The position numbers were made by a program, and so were the translations under genes. From Ailanthus altissimus (Eukaryota > Streptophyta > Magnoliopsida > Sapindales > Simaroubaceae), in contig OX327696.1 in NCBI GenBank assembly GCA_946807835.1, positions 694,501 to 758,500 on the forward strand: 64,000 bases of DNA, written 5' to 3'. Below the pieces are notes generated by a model. That model saw only the letters and a list, made by a program, of their open reading frames with translations. It was not told the DNA's origin and made no database searches. Each line of letters starts with the position of its first letter. Position 1 is the stretch's first letter. Of the stretch, positions 1 through 9,842 are shown in pieces.

Positions 1-194
1 ACCGTAGACGTAAGCAATTGGCTGAACTACGTAAGATTATGTTGTGTTCTTTTAATTTCTACTTTGGATTCTTACTATTTTGCTTGATTAACTAGTTATT
101 TTGCTGCGTTAAGAAGTTATGGTTCTAGATTGAACTTGAGGTTCTTCGCTTCAACATAACCTCAAGAGAGAGAAGGGCATTTCTTCCCTCAACA
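1..194 (+). repeat. 5' LTR of family A element, 3' portion only
   Basis: The sequence matches the last ~190 bases of the 3' LTR at 2172-3012. It includes the box ATTGGCTGAACTACGTAAG and ends in CCCTCAACA, followed by AAC and the primer-binding site. The TG...CA ends of this family are TGTTG/CAACA, judged from the better-preserved copies at 32-35 kb. Confidence 0.85.
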
Positions 195-197
195 AAC

Positions 198-210
198 TGG
201 TATCAGAGCT
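198..210 (+). promoter_or_regulatory. Primer-binding site, initiator tRNA-Met type
   Basis: TGGTATCAGAGCT lies 3 bases after the LTR end. This is the standard plant PBS complementary to the 3' end of initiator tRNA-Met, where minus-strand cDNA synthesis starts. Confidence 0.9.
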
Positions 211-246
211 AAAGGTTCAATAATACACACTATGGGTATTTAAACC

Positions 247-2060
247 ATGGATGCAATCAAGTAAGAAATTGAGAAGTTCAATAGGATGAATAACTTCAAT
301 CTTTGGAGGAAGAAGGTTAGGGCTCTACTAGTAAAGAAAGGGTTAAACTCGACTTTAGAGGAAGCCAGCTCCTCAACTAGCGATAAACAACAACTTCAAA
401 GTCTAGGCAGAAAGATTGGAACATAATTCAGAAAAAGGCTCACAGCACCTTATTCCTAGCACTGAGTGATGAAGTATTAAGGGAAGTTGATGATAAAGAA
501 ACTGCTTTGGGGCTATGCAAGAGACTCAAGGTATTGTACATGAAGAAGTCTCTTACAAATAGACTTCTTGTGAAAAGGAAACTATATCAGATATTAGCGA
601 TAAACAACAACTTCAAAGTCTAGGCAGAAAGATTGGAACATAATTCAGAAAAAAAGCTCACAGCACCTTATTCCTAACGCTGAGTGACGAAGTATTAAGG
701 GAAGTTGATGATAAAGAAACTGCTTTGGGGCTATGCAAGAGACTCAAGGTATTGTACATGAAGAAGTCTCTTACAAATAGACTTCTTGTGAAAAGGAAAC
801 TATATCAGATAATAATGCACGAGGTAACTTTATTAGGAGCTCACATTAACGAGTTCAATAAGATCAACATAAGTTTTTAGCAATAAGATCATCAAGTTTT
901 GAGTAATAAGATCAAAGTCTAGGCAGAAAGATTGAAACATAATTCAGAAAAAGGCTCACAGCACCTTATTCCTAGTGCTGAGTGATGAAGTATTAAGGGA
1001 AGTTGATGATAAAGAAACTGCTTTGGGGCTATACAAGAGACTCAAGGTATTGTACATGAAGAAGTCTCTTACAAATAGACTTCTTGTGAAAAGGAAACTA
1101 TATCAGATAATAATGCACGAGGTAACTTTATTAAGAGCTCACATTAACGAGTTCAATAAGATCAACATAAGTTTTGAGCAATTGGGCATAGACTGAAGAT
1201 AAAGACAAGGCCATTATCTTATTAAGTTTGTTGCCAAAGAGCTATGAGAGCTTTGTGGATACGCTGCTGTATGGTAAGGAGTCTTTAACGATGAATGACT
1301 TTAAGACATCATTAAACTCAAAAGAATTAACAAAGAAATCTGAGTTCAAGAGTAGAACAATATTGCTTACACAAGGAAGGAAGAGCAACCAATCAATGAG
1401 GAGATCTAATAAGCGTTTCCTTTGTAATAAGGAATGGCACTTTGTGAAAGATTGTCTGAAATCAAAAGGCTAAGGAGCGTGGGCTGCAACTGGTACTAAG
1501 GAAGATACCGAAGTTATAGACACATTGGTAGCCTCAAGGAAAAAGTACGCTAGCAAATAAATATTAGATTCGGGGTATAGCGTCTATATGTGTCCCGACA
1601 GATTAATGTTTACCAACTATAAATCCAAGAGTGATAAAGCTCTAATGGAGAATAACATAACTTATGAGATTATGAGAGTTGGTGACATAAGGCTGAGGAT
1701 GTAAGGTGGAGAAACTAGGGACTTACATGGTGTAAGGCATGTTCTTAAATTAAGGAGAAACTTGATATCCTTAGGCAAGCTCAATTAGGAAGGGTATTCG
1801 ATTATAGCAGAAAAAGAAAAACTAAGGGTAGAAAGATGACCTATAAGGTTTGAGGGTGAGAAGCACAATGAGGGGGGGTTATGTGCTTACTGGGATGGCC
1901 ATGAGTGGCCTAACATAGAGTGTTGGGATAATGCAGATCTCTAGGTGACATCCAAACCGTGCTCACCAAGGTGATGAGGGTCAGAAAGAAGTGCAACGCA
2001 TCCATAACTTATGCAAGGTGTACGAATGCCTTTGGAGACCAAAGTCACTAGCCTAGGGAA
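247..2060 (+). pseudogene. Broken gag-protease reading frame of family A element
   Basis: Start ATG at 247 matches the start of the related minus-strand copy (34284). The N-terminus (IEKFN..., FNLW at about codon 17) and the LSDEVLREV, KSLTNRL, LLYGKESL motifs are typical of Copia gag (UBN2-like). A zinc knuckle (CNKEWHFVKDC with the first Cys at RFLC) lies near 1418-1458, and a protease-like DSG motif near 1568. There is an early in-frame TAA at 262-264, a near-exact triplication of the middle of gag (382-1190), frame changes near 1190 and several later stops. Homology continues to the LISLGKL/IRFEGEKHN pre-integrase start and then becomes non-coding. The longest open pieces are 975-1196 and 1228-1473. 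It is not functional. Confidence 0.8.
382..1190 (+). repeat. Near-identical triplication inside gag
   Basis: The block beginning AAGTCTAGGCAGAAAGATTG starts at 399, 616 and 915. Each copy runs through the LSDEVLREV...KRKLYQI coding segment with only a handful of base differences. Copies 2 and 3 also repeat the following AACGAGTTCAATAAGATCAACATAAG tail. Steps are 217 and 299 bases. Template switching during reverse transcription or unequal recombination would explain it. Confidence 0.88.
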
Positions 2061-2171
2061 AGTTAAGTCTTGATGGAGACTTAACCGGACTCAACTTTAT
2101 GTGATAAAGTATTGGTGTGGATTGGATCCAGAAGCCTTCTTATTTGGAAGATTTTGAATTAAGGAAGGGTT

Positions 2172-3012
2172 TAATGGAGAATTGGTGATTCAACAATCTT
2201 GGTTGGACAATAATTGAAATGAATATTAAAGTGGAGAGTCACAAGAAGTCTAGAACATGTTGGACACATATGGAAAAGTCTAGGACGTGTGGCACGTGAT
2301 AGGGGAAGCAAAATGGGACTTGAAGATGCAAAAGAAACGAAGAAAAGATGTGGGGAGGCCACCAGAGCCCAGTGCCGCGACACTGGGTCCTTAGTGCCGC
2401 GGCTGTAGGCACGACATAGTGAATGCCACAGCGTCTAGGGATGAACGCCATAGCCCCAAAAGCATTAGGATGTCTGTTTTTAATCAAGAATTCTAGTTTT
2501 TGAAAGTTTTGGACTTTCAAAATAAGTGAACTCTTACTCCAATAAAGAATAAAGTTAGTAGGCATGAAATACACCTTATATAAATACTTGTAAATCCTTT
2601 ATTTCAGATTAAGCATTAAGAGAGACTCTAAAAGAGAGAAAGAACTTGGTAAACACTAAGTGTTTGTGTGCGCTAGAGTGGAACCGTTGTTTGGGTGATC
2701 ATTATTCGTGGTAGAGTAAGGGTTCACTAAACATTAGGTCATTTTGAGAGTTCTTCAAATTGAGTTTTCTTGTAAAATCTCTAGGGAGTTAATAAGAGAG
2801 GTTAGGATCCTTAGATCCACTGTGAACGTAAACAATTGATCGAACCACGTAAGATTGTGTTGTACTTTTTTATATTCTGCTTTGGATTCTTACTAGTTTG
2901 CTTAATTAACAGGTTATTCCGCTACGTAAGAAGGTTAAGATTTTAAGTTGAACTTGAGATTCTTCACTTCAACATAACCTCAAAAAGAAGAAGGGCGTTT
3001 CTTCCCTCAAAA
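2172..3012 (+). repeat. 3' LTR of family A element (841 bp)
   Basis: It starts TAATGGAGAATTGG (degenerate TGTTGGAAAATTGG) after the purine tract AAGGAAGGGTTT and ends CCCTCAAAA (degenerate CCCTCAACA). It contains a GC-rich module of CCGCG-type words at about 2355-2450, a TATA-like CTTATATAAATAC at about 2575-2587, and the U5 box CGAACCACGTAAG near 2840. The five bases after it, TAAAG (3013-3017), would be the target duplication. Confidence 0.85.
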
Positions 3013-4600
3013 TAAAGGTTGTCCTACAAGCGATTCCTACTTATTTTATGAGTCCATTTAGGCTCCTAAAATCACTTCTAAATAATATGTATAGCATCTA
3101 TGCACGATTCTGGTCTGGCATCTCTAATTTCCGCTTTGACATAGATAGGAATAGTTTTGTACCGAAAACAGAGGGAGCTTTAGGGTTCCGGGACATAGAG
3201 ATTTTAACAAGGCAATGCTCGCCAAACAGTAATGGCGTTTGATTACCTGACCAAACTTTTTGATGGCTGTAGTCCTGAAAGGGAGGTATTTTCCTCCTTC
3301 TACTTTTTCTACAAGTGCGGGTTCCTAACTCTACTTATATGGTTTGGCGTAGCATAATCTAGAGCAGGGAGTTAGTATTTTACGGCTTGGGGCAGAGGGC
3401 TGGGAATGGCGAATCAGTAAGTATTTATCAAGATCCATGGTTGCCTCGGCCCCTAACTTTCAAGCTGCTATCCCAATTTTCCCTTCCTTTTGATTCAACC
3501 GTGATAACTTTAAAATCACCATCAGGTCAATGGAATGACTTGCTAATTAGGAACTCTTTTGGCCTTGAGGAAGCTTATTTAATACTAGGCATTTCACCAG
3601 CAAATCTAATAAGTCCTGACTGTCTTAAATGGCATTATAACAGCAATGGGGTTTATTCAATAATGAGTGGTTGCTGGATCGCGCTCCGGTTCAGAGATAG
3701 ACTTACGCTATCAAATAACTCAGGCGTTAAAGAATGGTGGAAGTTTCTTTAGCAACTACTGATCCCATGCAAGGTTAAACTGTTTGTATGGAGAGCGTGG
3801 TACGATTGGATTTCTACTTCCCGTAATCTGTGATGACACAAAGTTCTGATTTAAAATTTATGCCCCTGCTATAAGATAGAACAAGAGAGAACTTTTCACG
3901 CCCTCTGGACATGTAGATACCTAAAAAATTTAAGGCGAGAGATCCACAACATGATTTCTGGATTTCAAGATATTATAATGCATTGCACGAAAGTATTGCA
4001 ACCCTTAGACTTCTTGGTACTGGTGATGACAATATGAAAATATTGGCAATGTCATAACCTACAGGTTACTCCTTCGAGTCCTTGGAAAGGCAAAATTTGG
4101 TTGTTTGGTAGCGAAGTTTGTGGCTGATTATCAGGAGGGGTGCGGTTAATGTGAATGAAAAGGTGAATTGACTCCCTAAAAGTTGTGGTTATTGGAAGAT
4201 TAACACCGATGCCACCATTGATACGATACGGAAGAAATGTAGGTTGGGTTGGATAATTAGGCAACATAATGGGACAGTGGTTGCTTCAAGAATTGTTGGA
4301 AGATCTAGGAAATTTTCTGTGGATGCTGCTGAGGCTCTTGCTATTCAGAAAGGAGTGAACATGACTATCTCTATTGGCAACTGTCCTTTCACCCTTGAAA
4401 TGTATTCGGCGAATGTAGTGAAGATTATCCGAGACAAAACTCCTTCTTTGGCTGACATAGGCATTGTAATCTAGATGTTGTTAGTTCTCTTCAAAACACA
4501 TGTATTGTGGATACCGATTAGTTGGTTTAACTAAGAAAATTCTTTTGATGTAGTCCGAAAGTTTTGGCATTTGAATAGAGGTTCGATTGTCAGTTATGTA
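3013..4600 (+). pseudogene. LINE (L1-type) ORF2 3' remnant: RT tail, zinc-binding domain, RNase H
   Basis: Plus-strand fragments match the tail of plant L1-type ORF2. The order is the RT C-terminus (MSPFRLLKSLLNNMYSIYARFW at 3048-3115, then GALGFRDIE), the GNGESVSIYQDPWLPRP segment (3400-3450), the zf-RVT-like segment (KEWWKFL, CKVKLFVWRAWYDW; 3730-3815) and an RNase H-like domain from about 4184 (YWKINTDA, then GWIIRQHNGTVVASR and AAEALAIQKG to 4474). Frames change several times and there are stops, so this is a dead copy. Its upstream part is missing because the family A element sits directly against the RT segment. The end near 4600 is approximate; I see no clear poly(A). Confidence 0.75.
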
Positions 4601-5487
4601 CTATTTATAAATTAGAAGAAAAAGAATGACGTTGTCAATTACCAAAGATGTGAGATTCATTATGACTGCTGGGCAGGTTTCAATTCAAGACTGATATTTA
4701 ATAAAAAAAAGATTTGGAATATGCTTCTGTTAATTTTATCACCAAAAACGATGACTATACATATAAGATATGTTTAATGGATACAAATGGAAGGTTTGAG
4801 AATCAAATTCTGTTTATGTAAAGGTTTAGATAAGAATTTTGATCTATATTATTTAACAATAAAATAAAAAAGAAAAATGCCCCCCAAAAAAACCTTTACC
4901 TCTAATAAAATTGTGCTTTTTAATGCAATTTTGATAAATACCTAGACCTGCATATAGTTATTTTTTATCATTTTCTTTCCAATCGACTTACTAAATTTAG
5001 ATATTATTTAATATTTATATTACTAAAATATCTATAATATTTTATGATAGAGATGATATTATGTTATAAATTATATTATTAAAAATAAAATTTTTATTAC
5101 CAAAATTATGTTATAAATTATATTATTGAATAAAAAAATGTATTAAAGGTGTGAATGTCCTCTTCCATTCGAAAGATGATCTTTTAATCTTAATCGATTT
5201 TAAGATTAAAATAAAGCATTTGTTTTTTTTCTTAATTATGCATTATAATTAATAATTTGTTGCCCAATATGGATTTTATTAAGGGCCCATTAAGCTCAAC
5301 CATGAAGACTATCTCAAAGCCTAATAGCTCCCAACGGCACGTGCTATTCAAGAAAGTTGACAACTAGCTCAATATTTCTTAGACAAGTAAAGTCCTCAAA
5401 TTTAGTCGTAGAGAAAAAAATAAATGCCGACACGTATTTATTTAAGATTGTTTAAAAAGCTACAACTTTCAATAGAGGTGTTAAGTT
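4601..5487. other. AT-rich stretch, nothing recognised
   Basis: There is no reading frame with recognisable similarity and no terminal repeat that I can pair. Confidence 0.5.
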
Positions 5488-5882
5488 TAGGGGTGGGTAA
5501 TTTTTTATTTGGGTTTTAAAATTTTCAGCCTCTGTTTAACTTAAATTGGGACGTCAAATCTCGACTCCCAACTTGATCTCGGGTTGAGATGGGTCGGGTC
5601 GGATTAAAAAATTTTAATTTTTTTAAAAAAAATTATTTTAAAACGACATAATTTTAATTTAAATTCAAGATGGGTCAAGATAATTTAGAATGATTCGAGT
5701 TAAGTTCAGGTTGAGTTTAAGATAATTCAAAATTATTTTAGTTGAGACGAGTTCGAAATAATTTAGAACAATTTAAATTTGAGATGAATTCAAAATAATT
5801 TGGATTGTTCGAGTCGGATTTAAAATGGTTCGAGACGGATCAGGTCAAGACGAATCGAATTCAAAAATAGTACCCAGCCTTA
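5488..5882. mobile_element. hAT-like MITE (395 bp)
   Basis: The left end TAGGGGTGGGTA and the right end TACCCAGCCTTA form 12-bp terminal inverted repeats with two mismatches. The flanking octamers are GTTAAGTT (5480-5487) and ATTAAGCC (5883-5890). They agree at five positions and differ by three transitions, as expected for a decayed 8-bp hAT target duplication. The interior is non-coding and made of loosely repeated GATTCGAG, TTCGAAATAATTTAGAA and GGGTCGGGTCGG words. The TAGGGGTGG start is characteristic of plant hAT-type ends. No transposase is present. Confidence 0.68.
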
Positions 5883-6651
5883 ATTAAGCCACTTGAGAAA
5901 GCTTCTGTATCTGGTGCAAAAATAGGCACCCAACAATGCGTAAGCGTAAGTATATTTATAGTGAATAATAAGTCTTAATTAATAAATAATAATACGTTTT
6001 ACTAACTAAATAAATGAGACTTTTTAAAATTATAATTGAAATAATAATAATAATAATTTTATTAAATTAAAAATATCAAACTTGACTCAGATAAAAAATC
6101 AAAGTCGATTCATTTATGTTGTGGTTTGCGTTGAACTAAATTCCTGTAAAATTCTAAGCATTTTTCTGAACACCGTTGTCAGAGCCCCACGGCATCCCGT
6201 TGATGATGGCAACCTCTAATGGTACATATTATTGGGCCTTCTATTATGCAATTCAGGATGTTGTGGGCTGCATCTAGGAATAACAATACTGCCAGAAAAT
6301 CACATCATAGCTAATTGGTCGTCTGGTATCATTGTCTCTCACTAAGAATGAACAAGCTATCACCAAGCTGATGTCCTAAATCTTCATAATTCAATTCCAC
6401 ACTTGTCTCAATGAGGCTACTTAATTTATTATAGCTAGCAAGTAACGGTGATTTTCTTATGTTAATGAACATATTAATGACATGGGGTTGTTTTGTATAT
6501 ACACAGTTTTCTATTTTTAAGATTTATGTTACATCATAGCTTATTATTAAATAATATTATTAATTAAATGATGTAAAAAGATACAAATAATAAGTATTAT
6601 TATAATAATTGATTATTAATTTTAAATAAACAATAATTCTAATTAATAAAT
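5883..6651. other. AT-rich stretch with a block repeated beyond the family B element
   Basis: No gene is seen. Bases around 5965-6110 (ATAAGTCTTA ... AACTTGACTCAGATAAAAA) recur, diverged, at about 9848-9960 on the other side of the family B element. Confidence 0.5.
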
Positions 6652-7681
6652 TGTTAAAAATTTGGTATTTTAACAATTTTGATTGGATAAGAATTAAGAT
6701 AAATATTAAAGTGGAGAGTTACAAAAAGTCTAGAACATGTGGGACACGTATGGAGAAGTCTAGGGCGTGTAGGACACGAATGAGGAAGTGAAACTGGATT
6801 TAATGACACGAAAAAATGAAGAAATCGCGGGTGAAGCTGCCAGTGCCGCGACGCTCAACACAAAAACCCAGCCCCGCAACGTTGGGTCCCTAGCGCCACG
6901 GCGATGGGCGCGAGAAGGGCCAGCGCTGCTTCGCGCCCATCGCCGCAGCGCCCAGACACGTCAGGATGTTTCGTTTTGGTTTGGAATTTCGAGTTTTGAA
7001 AAGTTTTGGACTTCTAAAACAAGTGGACTCTTACTCCAACAAGGAATAGGGTTAGTAGGCACGAAATACACCCTATATAAACACTTGTAAATCCTTTGTT
7101 TAAAATCAAGCATCTAAGATTTCAAGAAGTAACCATAAGAGATAATAGAAGAGTTAGGTAGGCACTAAGTGCCTGGTGCACTAGGGTGTAACCTTTGGGG
7201 AGTGTTTTTTCTTTAAGTTCTTTGAGTGAATAAAAGAGAAACACCATAGATCCTTTTGGCTTAGATGCTCGGGCTATTCTTGTGTTCCTTGTAAAAATCT
7301 CTTATGAGGAGATACTAAGAGGTCTTAAGGAGTCATGGTGATCAAGGGTAGATACTTAGAGGTCTCTATGAGAGATACTAAGGGGTCTTATGGGATCATT
7401 GATGATGTAAGAAGATACTTAGTGATCTATATCAATAATAAGAAGGTGGATTATAGATCTTCCATGGACATAGGCAATTTTGGGCCGAACCACATATATC
7501 TTGTCTTGTGATTAGTTTTTTTTTTTTTTTGTCTTTATTAGTATGTTAATCTTATGTGTTCTTTCTTATGGTGTGAGTTATGATTTTTCGCTACGTATAG
7601 AATAAAAGATGTATCAAGGTTGTAGCTTAATTGATGCCATAGGGGTGTCAAATTGAAGTGTATGGCTTGATATTCGCTACA
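6652..7681 (+). repeat. 5' LTR of family B element (1030 bp)
   Basis: It begins TGTTAAAAATTTGG and ends CGCTACA immediately before AAC plus the PBS. U3 holds the paired ACATGTGGGACACGTATGG words, a GC-rich module (about 6835-6960) with CGCCGCAGCGCC-type words, and a TATA-like CCCTATATAAACAC near 7070. Downstream come the repeated GAGATACTAAGAGGTCT words and the U5 box GGCCGAACCACATA. Confidence 0.83.
7335..7511 (+). other. Small open frame inside family B LTR (58 codons)
   Basis: An ATG-initiated frame starting MVIKGRYLEVS lies in the LTR downstream of its TATA-like box. Versions stay open in the other LTR copies at 9497-9679 and 13657-13926. I do not recognise the product. Because two of the three copies are an LTR pair, persistence of the frame may be chance; see findings. 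Confidence 0.3.
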
Positions 7682-7684
7682 AAC

Positions 7685-7696
7685 TGGTATAAGAGC
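7685..7696 (+). promoter_or_regulatory. Primer-binding site of family B element
   Basis: TGGTATAAGAGC lies 3 bases after the LTR end and differs from the tRNA-Met PBS consensus at one base. Two degenerate echoes follow in the leader: CAAACTAGTATGAGAGCTTG near 7710 and CAAACTGGTATCAAAACTTG near 7742. They resemble the multiplied PBS seen in the TRIM-like element at 29.4 kb. Confidence 0.8.
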
Positions 7697-8840
7697 TTAT
7701 GATTGAAGTCCAAACTAGTATGAGAGCTTGAGATTGAAGTCCAAACTGGTATCAAAACTTGGGTTGAAGTCCAGATTATAGAGCATGAGCAGTATATGTC
7801 ATATTGCAGAGCAAAGATTGTTAACCATGGGGACTCACAAATATAAGAGAAGAACAATAGGGAAGATAATTATCTGAAATAGGAAAATATGATGGCCTTA
7901 CTAGAGAATTTTGAAGTAGAGATCACTTTTGAAGAAGACTACCAAGAAGATGGGATCATCTAGGTCCTAGTTAGAAGACTCATTCAAATTGGACACAAAA
8001 TAAAGATGAAAAAAGAAGAACAATCAAGATTGAAGGGCAGATCCAAAAGGTGTTTAGGGCACTTAAAGGGATAATCCTAAGAGAAACGTGAAGATAGAAG
8101 AAAGGTGGATTTGCAAAACTGTTGAATGACTAAGTAAAGACCTTGATTGCATGAGAGTTTATGGAGAAATAAGTGTCTGATGGATGAACTGTTTTTAGGA
8201 TTTAGGGTAATGTTTTCATATAAGTCATAAAGAATTGTTATTTACCAATTAGAGTAATATGGCTTATAGTAAGTCATAGGGGATTGGTAGGATAAGACTG
8301 AAACTACATAGTGAAAAAGACAAGGGATGGACTAGGTATGAGATTTTATTCCTCATCTCATAAAGACCTAGTGGACTCGGGACTGCTAGATCGAAATATG
8401 GAGATTCATAGAAGGCATAAAGAAGAAATACTAAATGGGAAGCAAAAGGATCGGGGAGTGATAAAGTACAGAGGGAGGCTATGTGCTTGTAGAAAAGTGC
8501 TTAGAATGAGATCAACATAGGGTTGTTGATTTGAAACAGACCATAAAGCAGATTTTGATATCACTTTGTGACAGGGGTCGAAAGAGAATGTGCGAGAAGA
8601 GTAGCAAAAGCGAGAATGTGTTTTCACTATTAAGGGTTATGGTCATGGTGTCTTCAGGACATGGAATATCATAACATTGAACTACACTAGACATCAGCAT
8701 TCAAGAATCTTTGTAGACCGTAGTCGCAAGAACCTTAGTTAAGTCTGGGACTTGATTTATAAACCATGCTAGTGAGCATTGGTCAAGGAGGGGCGACGGT
8801 GATTAGTTTCATAGAGATAGATTTTGAATCAAGGTGGGTT
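7697..8840 (+). pseudogene. Internal region of family B element, coding remnants only
   Basis: A few short plus-strand frames persist (for example 8311-8520), but stops are frequent and no catalytic motif is visible. The first part, after ATG near 7830, is rich in Lys and Glu, and might be an eroded gag; that is inference. The last ~30 bases, GATTTTGAATCAAGGTGGG, match the purine-tract context of the family A and Tork-like elements. Confidence 0.45.
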
Positions 8841-9842
8841 TGTTGAAAAATTTATGATTCAACAATCTTTGTTGGATAACAATTGAGATGAATACCAAAG
8901 TGGAGAGTCATAAGAAGTCTAAAATGTGTGGGACACGTATGGAGAAGTCTAGGACGTGTGGGACACGAAGGGGGAAGTGAAATGGAACTCGAAGACACGA
9001 AGAAAACGAAGAAATTACAGGGGAAGCTGCAAGCGCCGCGGCACCCAGGGTTAAGCGTCGCGGCGCTCAACATAGAAACCCAGTGCCGCAGTGATGGGCG
9101 AGAGAAGCGCCAGCGTTGCGGTGCCCAGACGCGTCAGGATGTCCGTTTTGGTTTGGAATTTCGAGTTTTGGAAAGTTTTGGACTTCCAAAATAAGTAAAC
9201 TCTTACTCCAACAAGGAACAGGGTTAGTAGGCACGAATTACACCATATGTAAACCCTTTGTTTAAGATCAAGCATCTAAGATTTCAAGATGTAACCATAA
9301 GAGATAATAGAGGAGCAAGGTAGGCACTAAGTGCCTGGTACACTAGGGTGTAACATTTGGGGAGTGTTTTTTCTTTAAGTTCTTTGAGTGAATAAAAGAG
9401 AAACACCATAGATCCTTTTGGCTTAGATGCTCGGGCTATTCTTGTGTTCCTTGTAAAAATCTCTTATGAGGAGATACTAAGAGGTCTTAAGGAGTTATGA
9501 TGATCAAGGGTAGATACTTAGAGATCTCTATGAGAGATACTAAGGGGTCTTGTGGGATCATTGATGATGTAAGAAGATACTTAATGATTTATATCAATAA
9601 TAAGAAGGTGGATTATGGATCCTCCGTGGACATAGGCAATTTTGGGCCGAACTACATATATATTATGTCTTGTGATTAATTTATTTTCTTTGTTTTTATT
9701 AGCGTATTAATTTTATGTGTTCTTTCTTATGATGTGAGTTATGATTTTTCGCTGCGCATAGAATAAAATGAATATCAAAATTATGGTTTAATTGATACCA
9801 TAGAAATGTCAAATTGAAGTGCATAACTTAATATCCACTACA
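8841..9842 (+). repeat. 3' LTR of family B element (1002 bp)
   Basis: It begins TGTTGAAAAATTTATG after the purine tract and ends ATCCACTACA. It is clearly homologous to 6652-7681 along its length, with a small deletion in the region before the U5 (the TATAAACACTTG segment is shortened near 9245). It includes a small open frame at 9497-9679 homologous to the one at 7335-7511. Confidence 0.83.

Larger units (their letters stand above)
1..3012 (+). mobile_element. Family A non-autonomous Copia-type LTR element (gag-only), 5' end outside window
   Basis: The element runs 5' LTR (only its end, 1-194), tRNA-Met primer-binding site, a broken gag plus protease region, a short non-coding stretch, a polypurine tract near 2157-2170 and a 3' LTR (2172-3012). 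There is no integrase, reverse transcriptase or RNase H. The coding homology stops just after the start of the pre-integrase region (near 1900). The same layout occurs in the minus-strand copy at 32023-35185, so the missing pol looks inherited rather than a private deletion. The 3' flank is LINE coding sequence, so this element inserted into an older LINE. Its left target duplication lies outside the window. Confidence 0.82.
6652..9842 (+). mobile_element. Family B non-autonomous LTR retrotransposon (3.19 kb)
   Basis: Two direct LTRs (6652-7681 and 8841-9842) enclose 1.16 kb of internal sequence with a Met PBS at the left and the purine tract AAGGTGGGTTTG at the right. Flanking pentamers TAAAT (6647-6651) and TAAGT (9843-9847) differ at one base and are the likely target duplication. 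The interior carries no recognisable RT, integrase or RNase H, so the element must have moved using enzymes from elsewhere. Its U3 and the bases upstream of its 3' LTR resemble family A, while the middle of its LTR differs. Confidence 0.8.

Noticed and set aside
2239..2574. 111-codon minus-strand open frame in the family A 3' LTR
   Set aside because: It lies across the U3 GC-rich module of an LTR; similar frames appear in the other LTR copies (for example 8852-9073) only because the sequence is shared.
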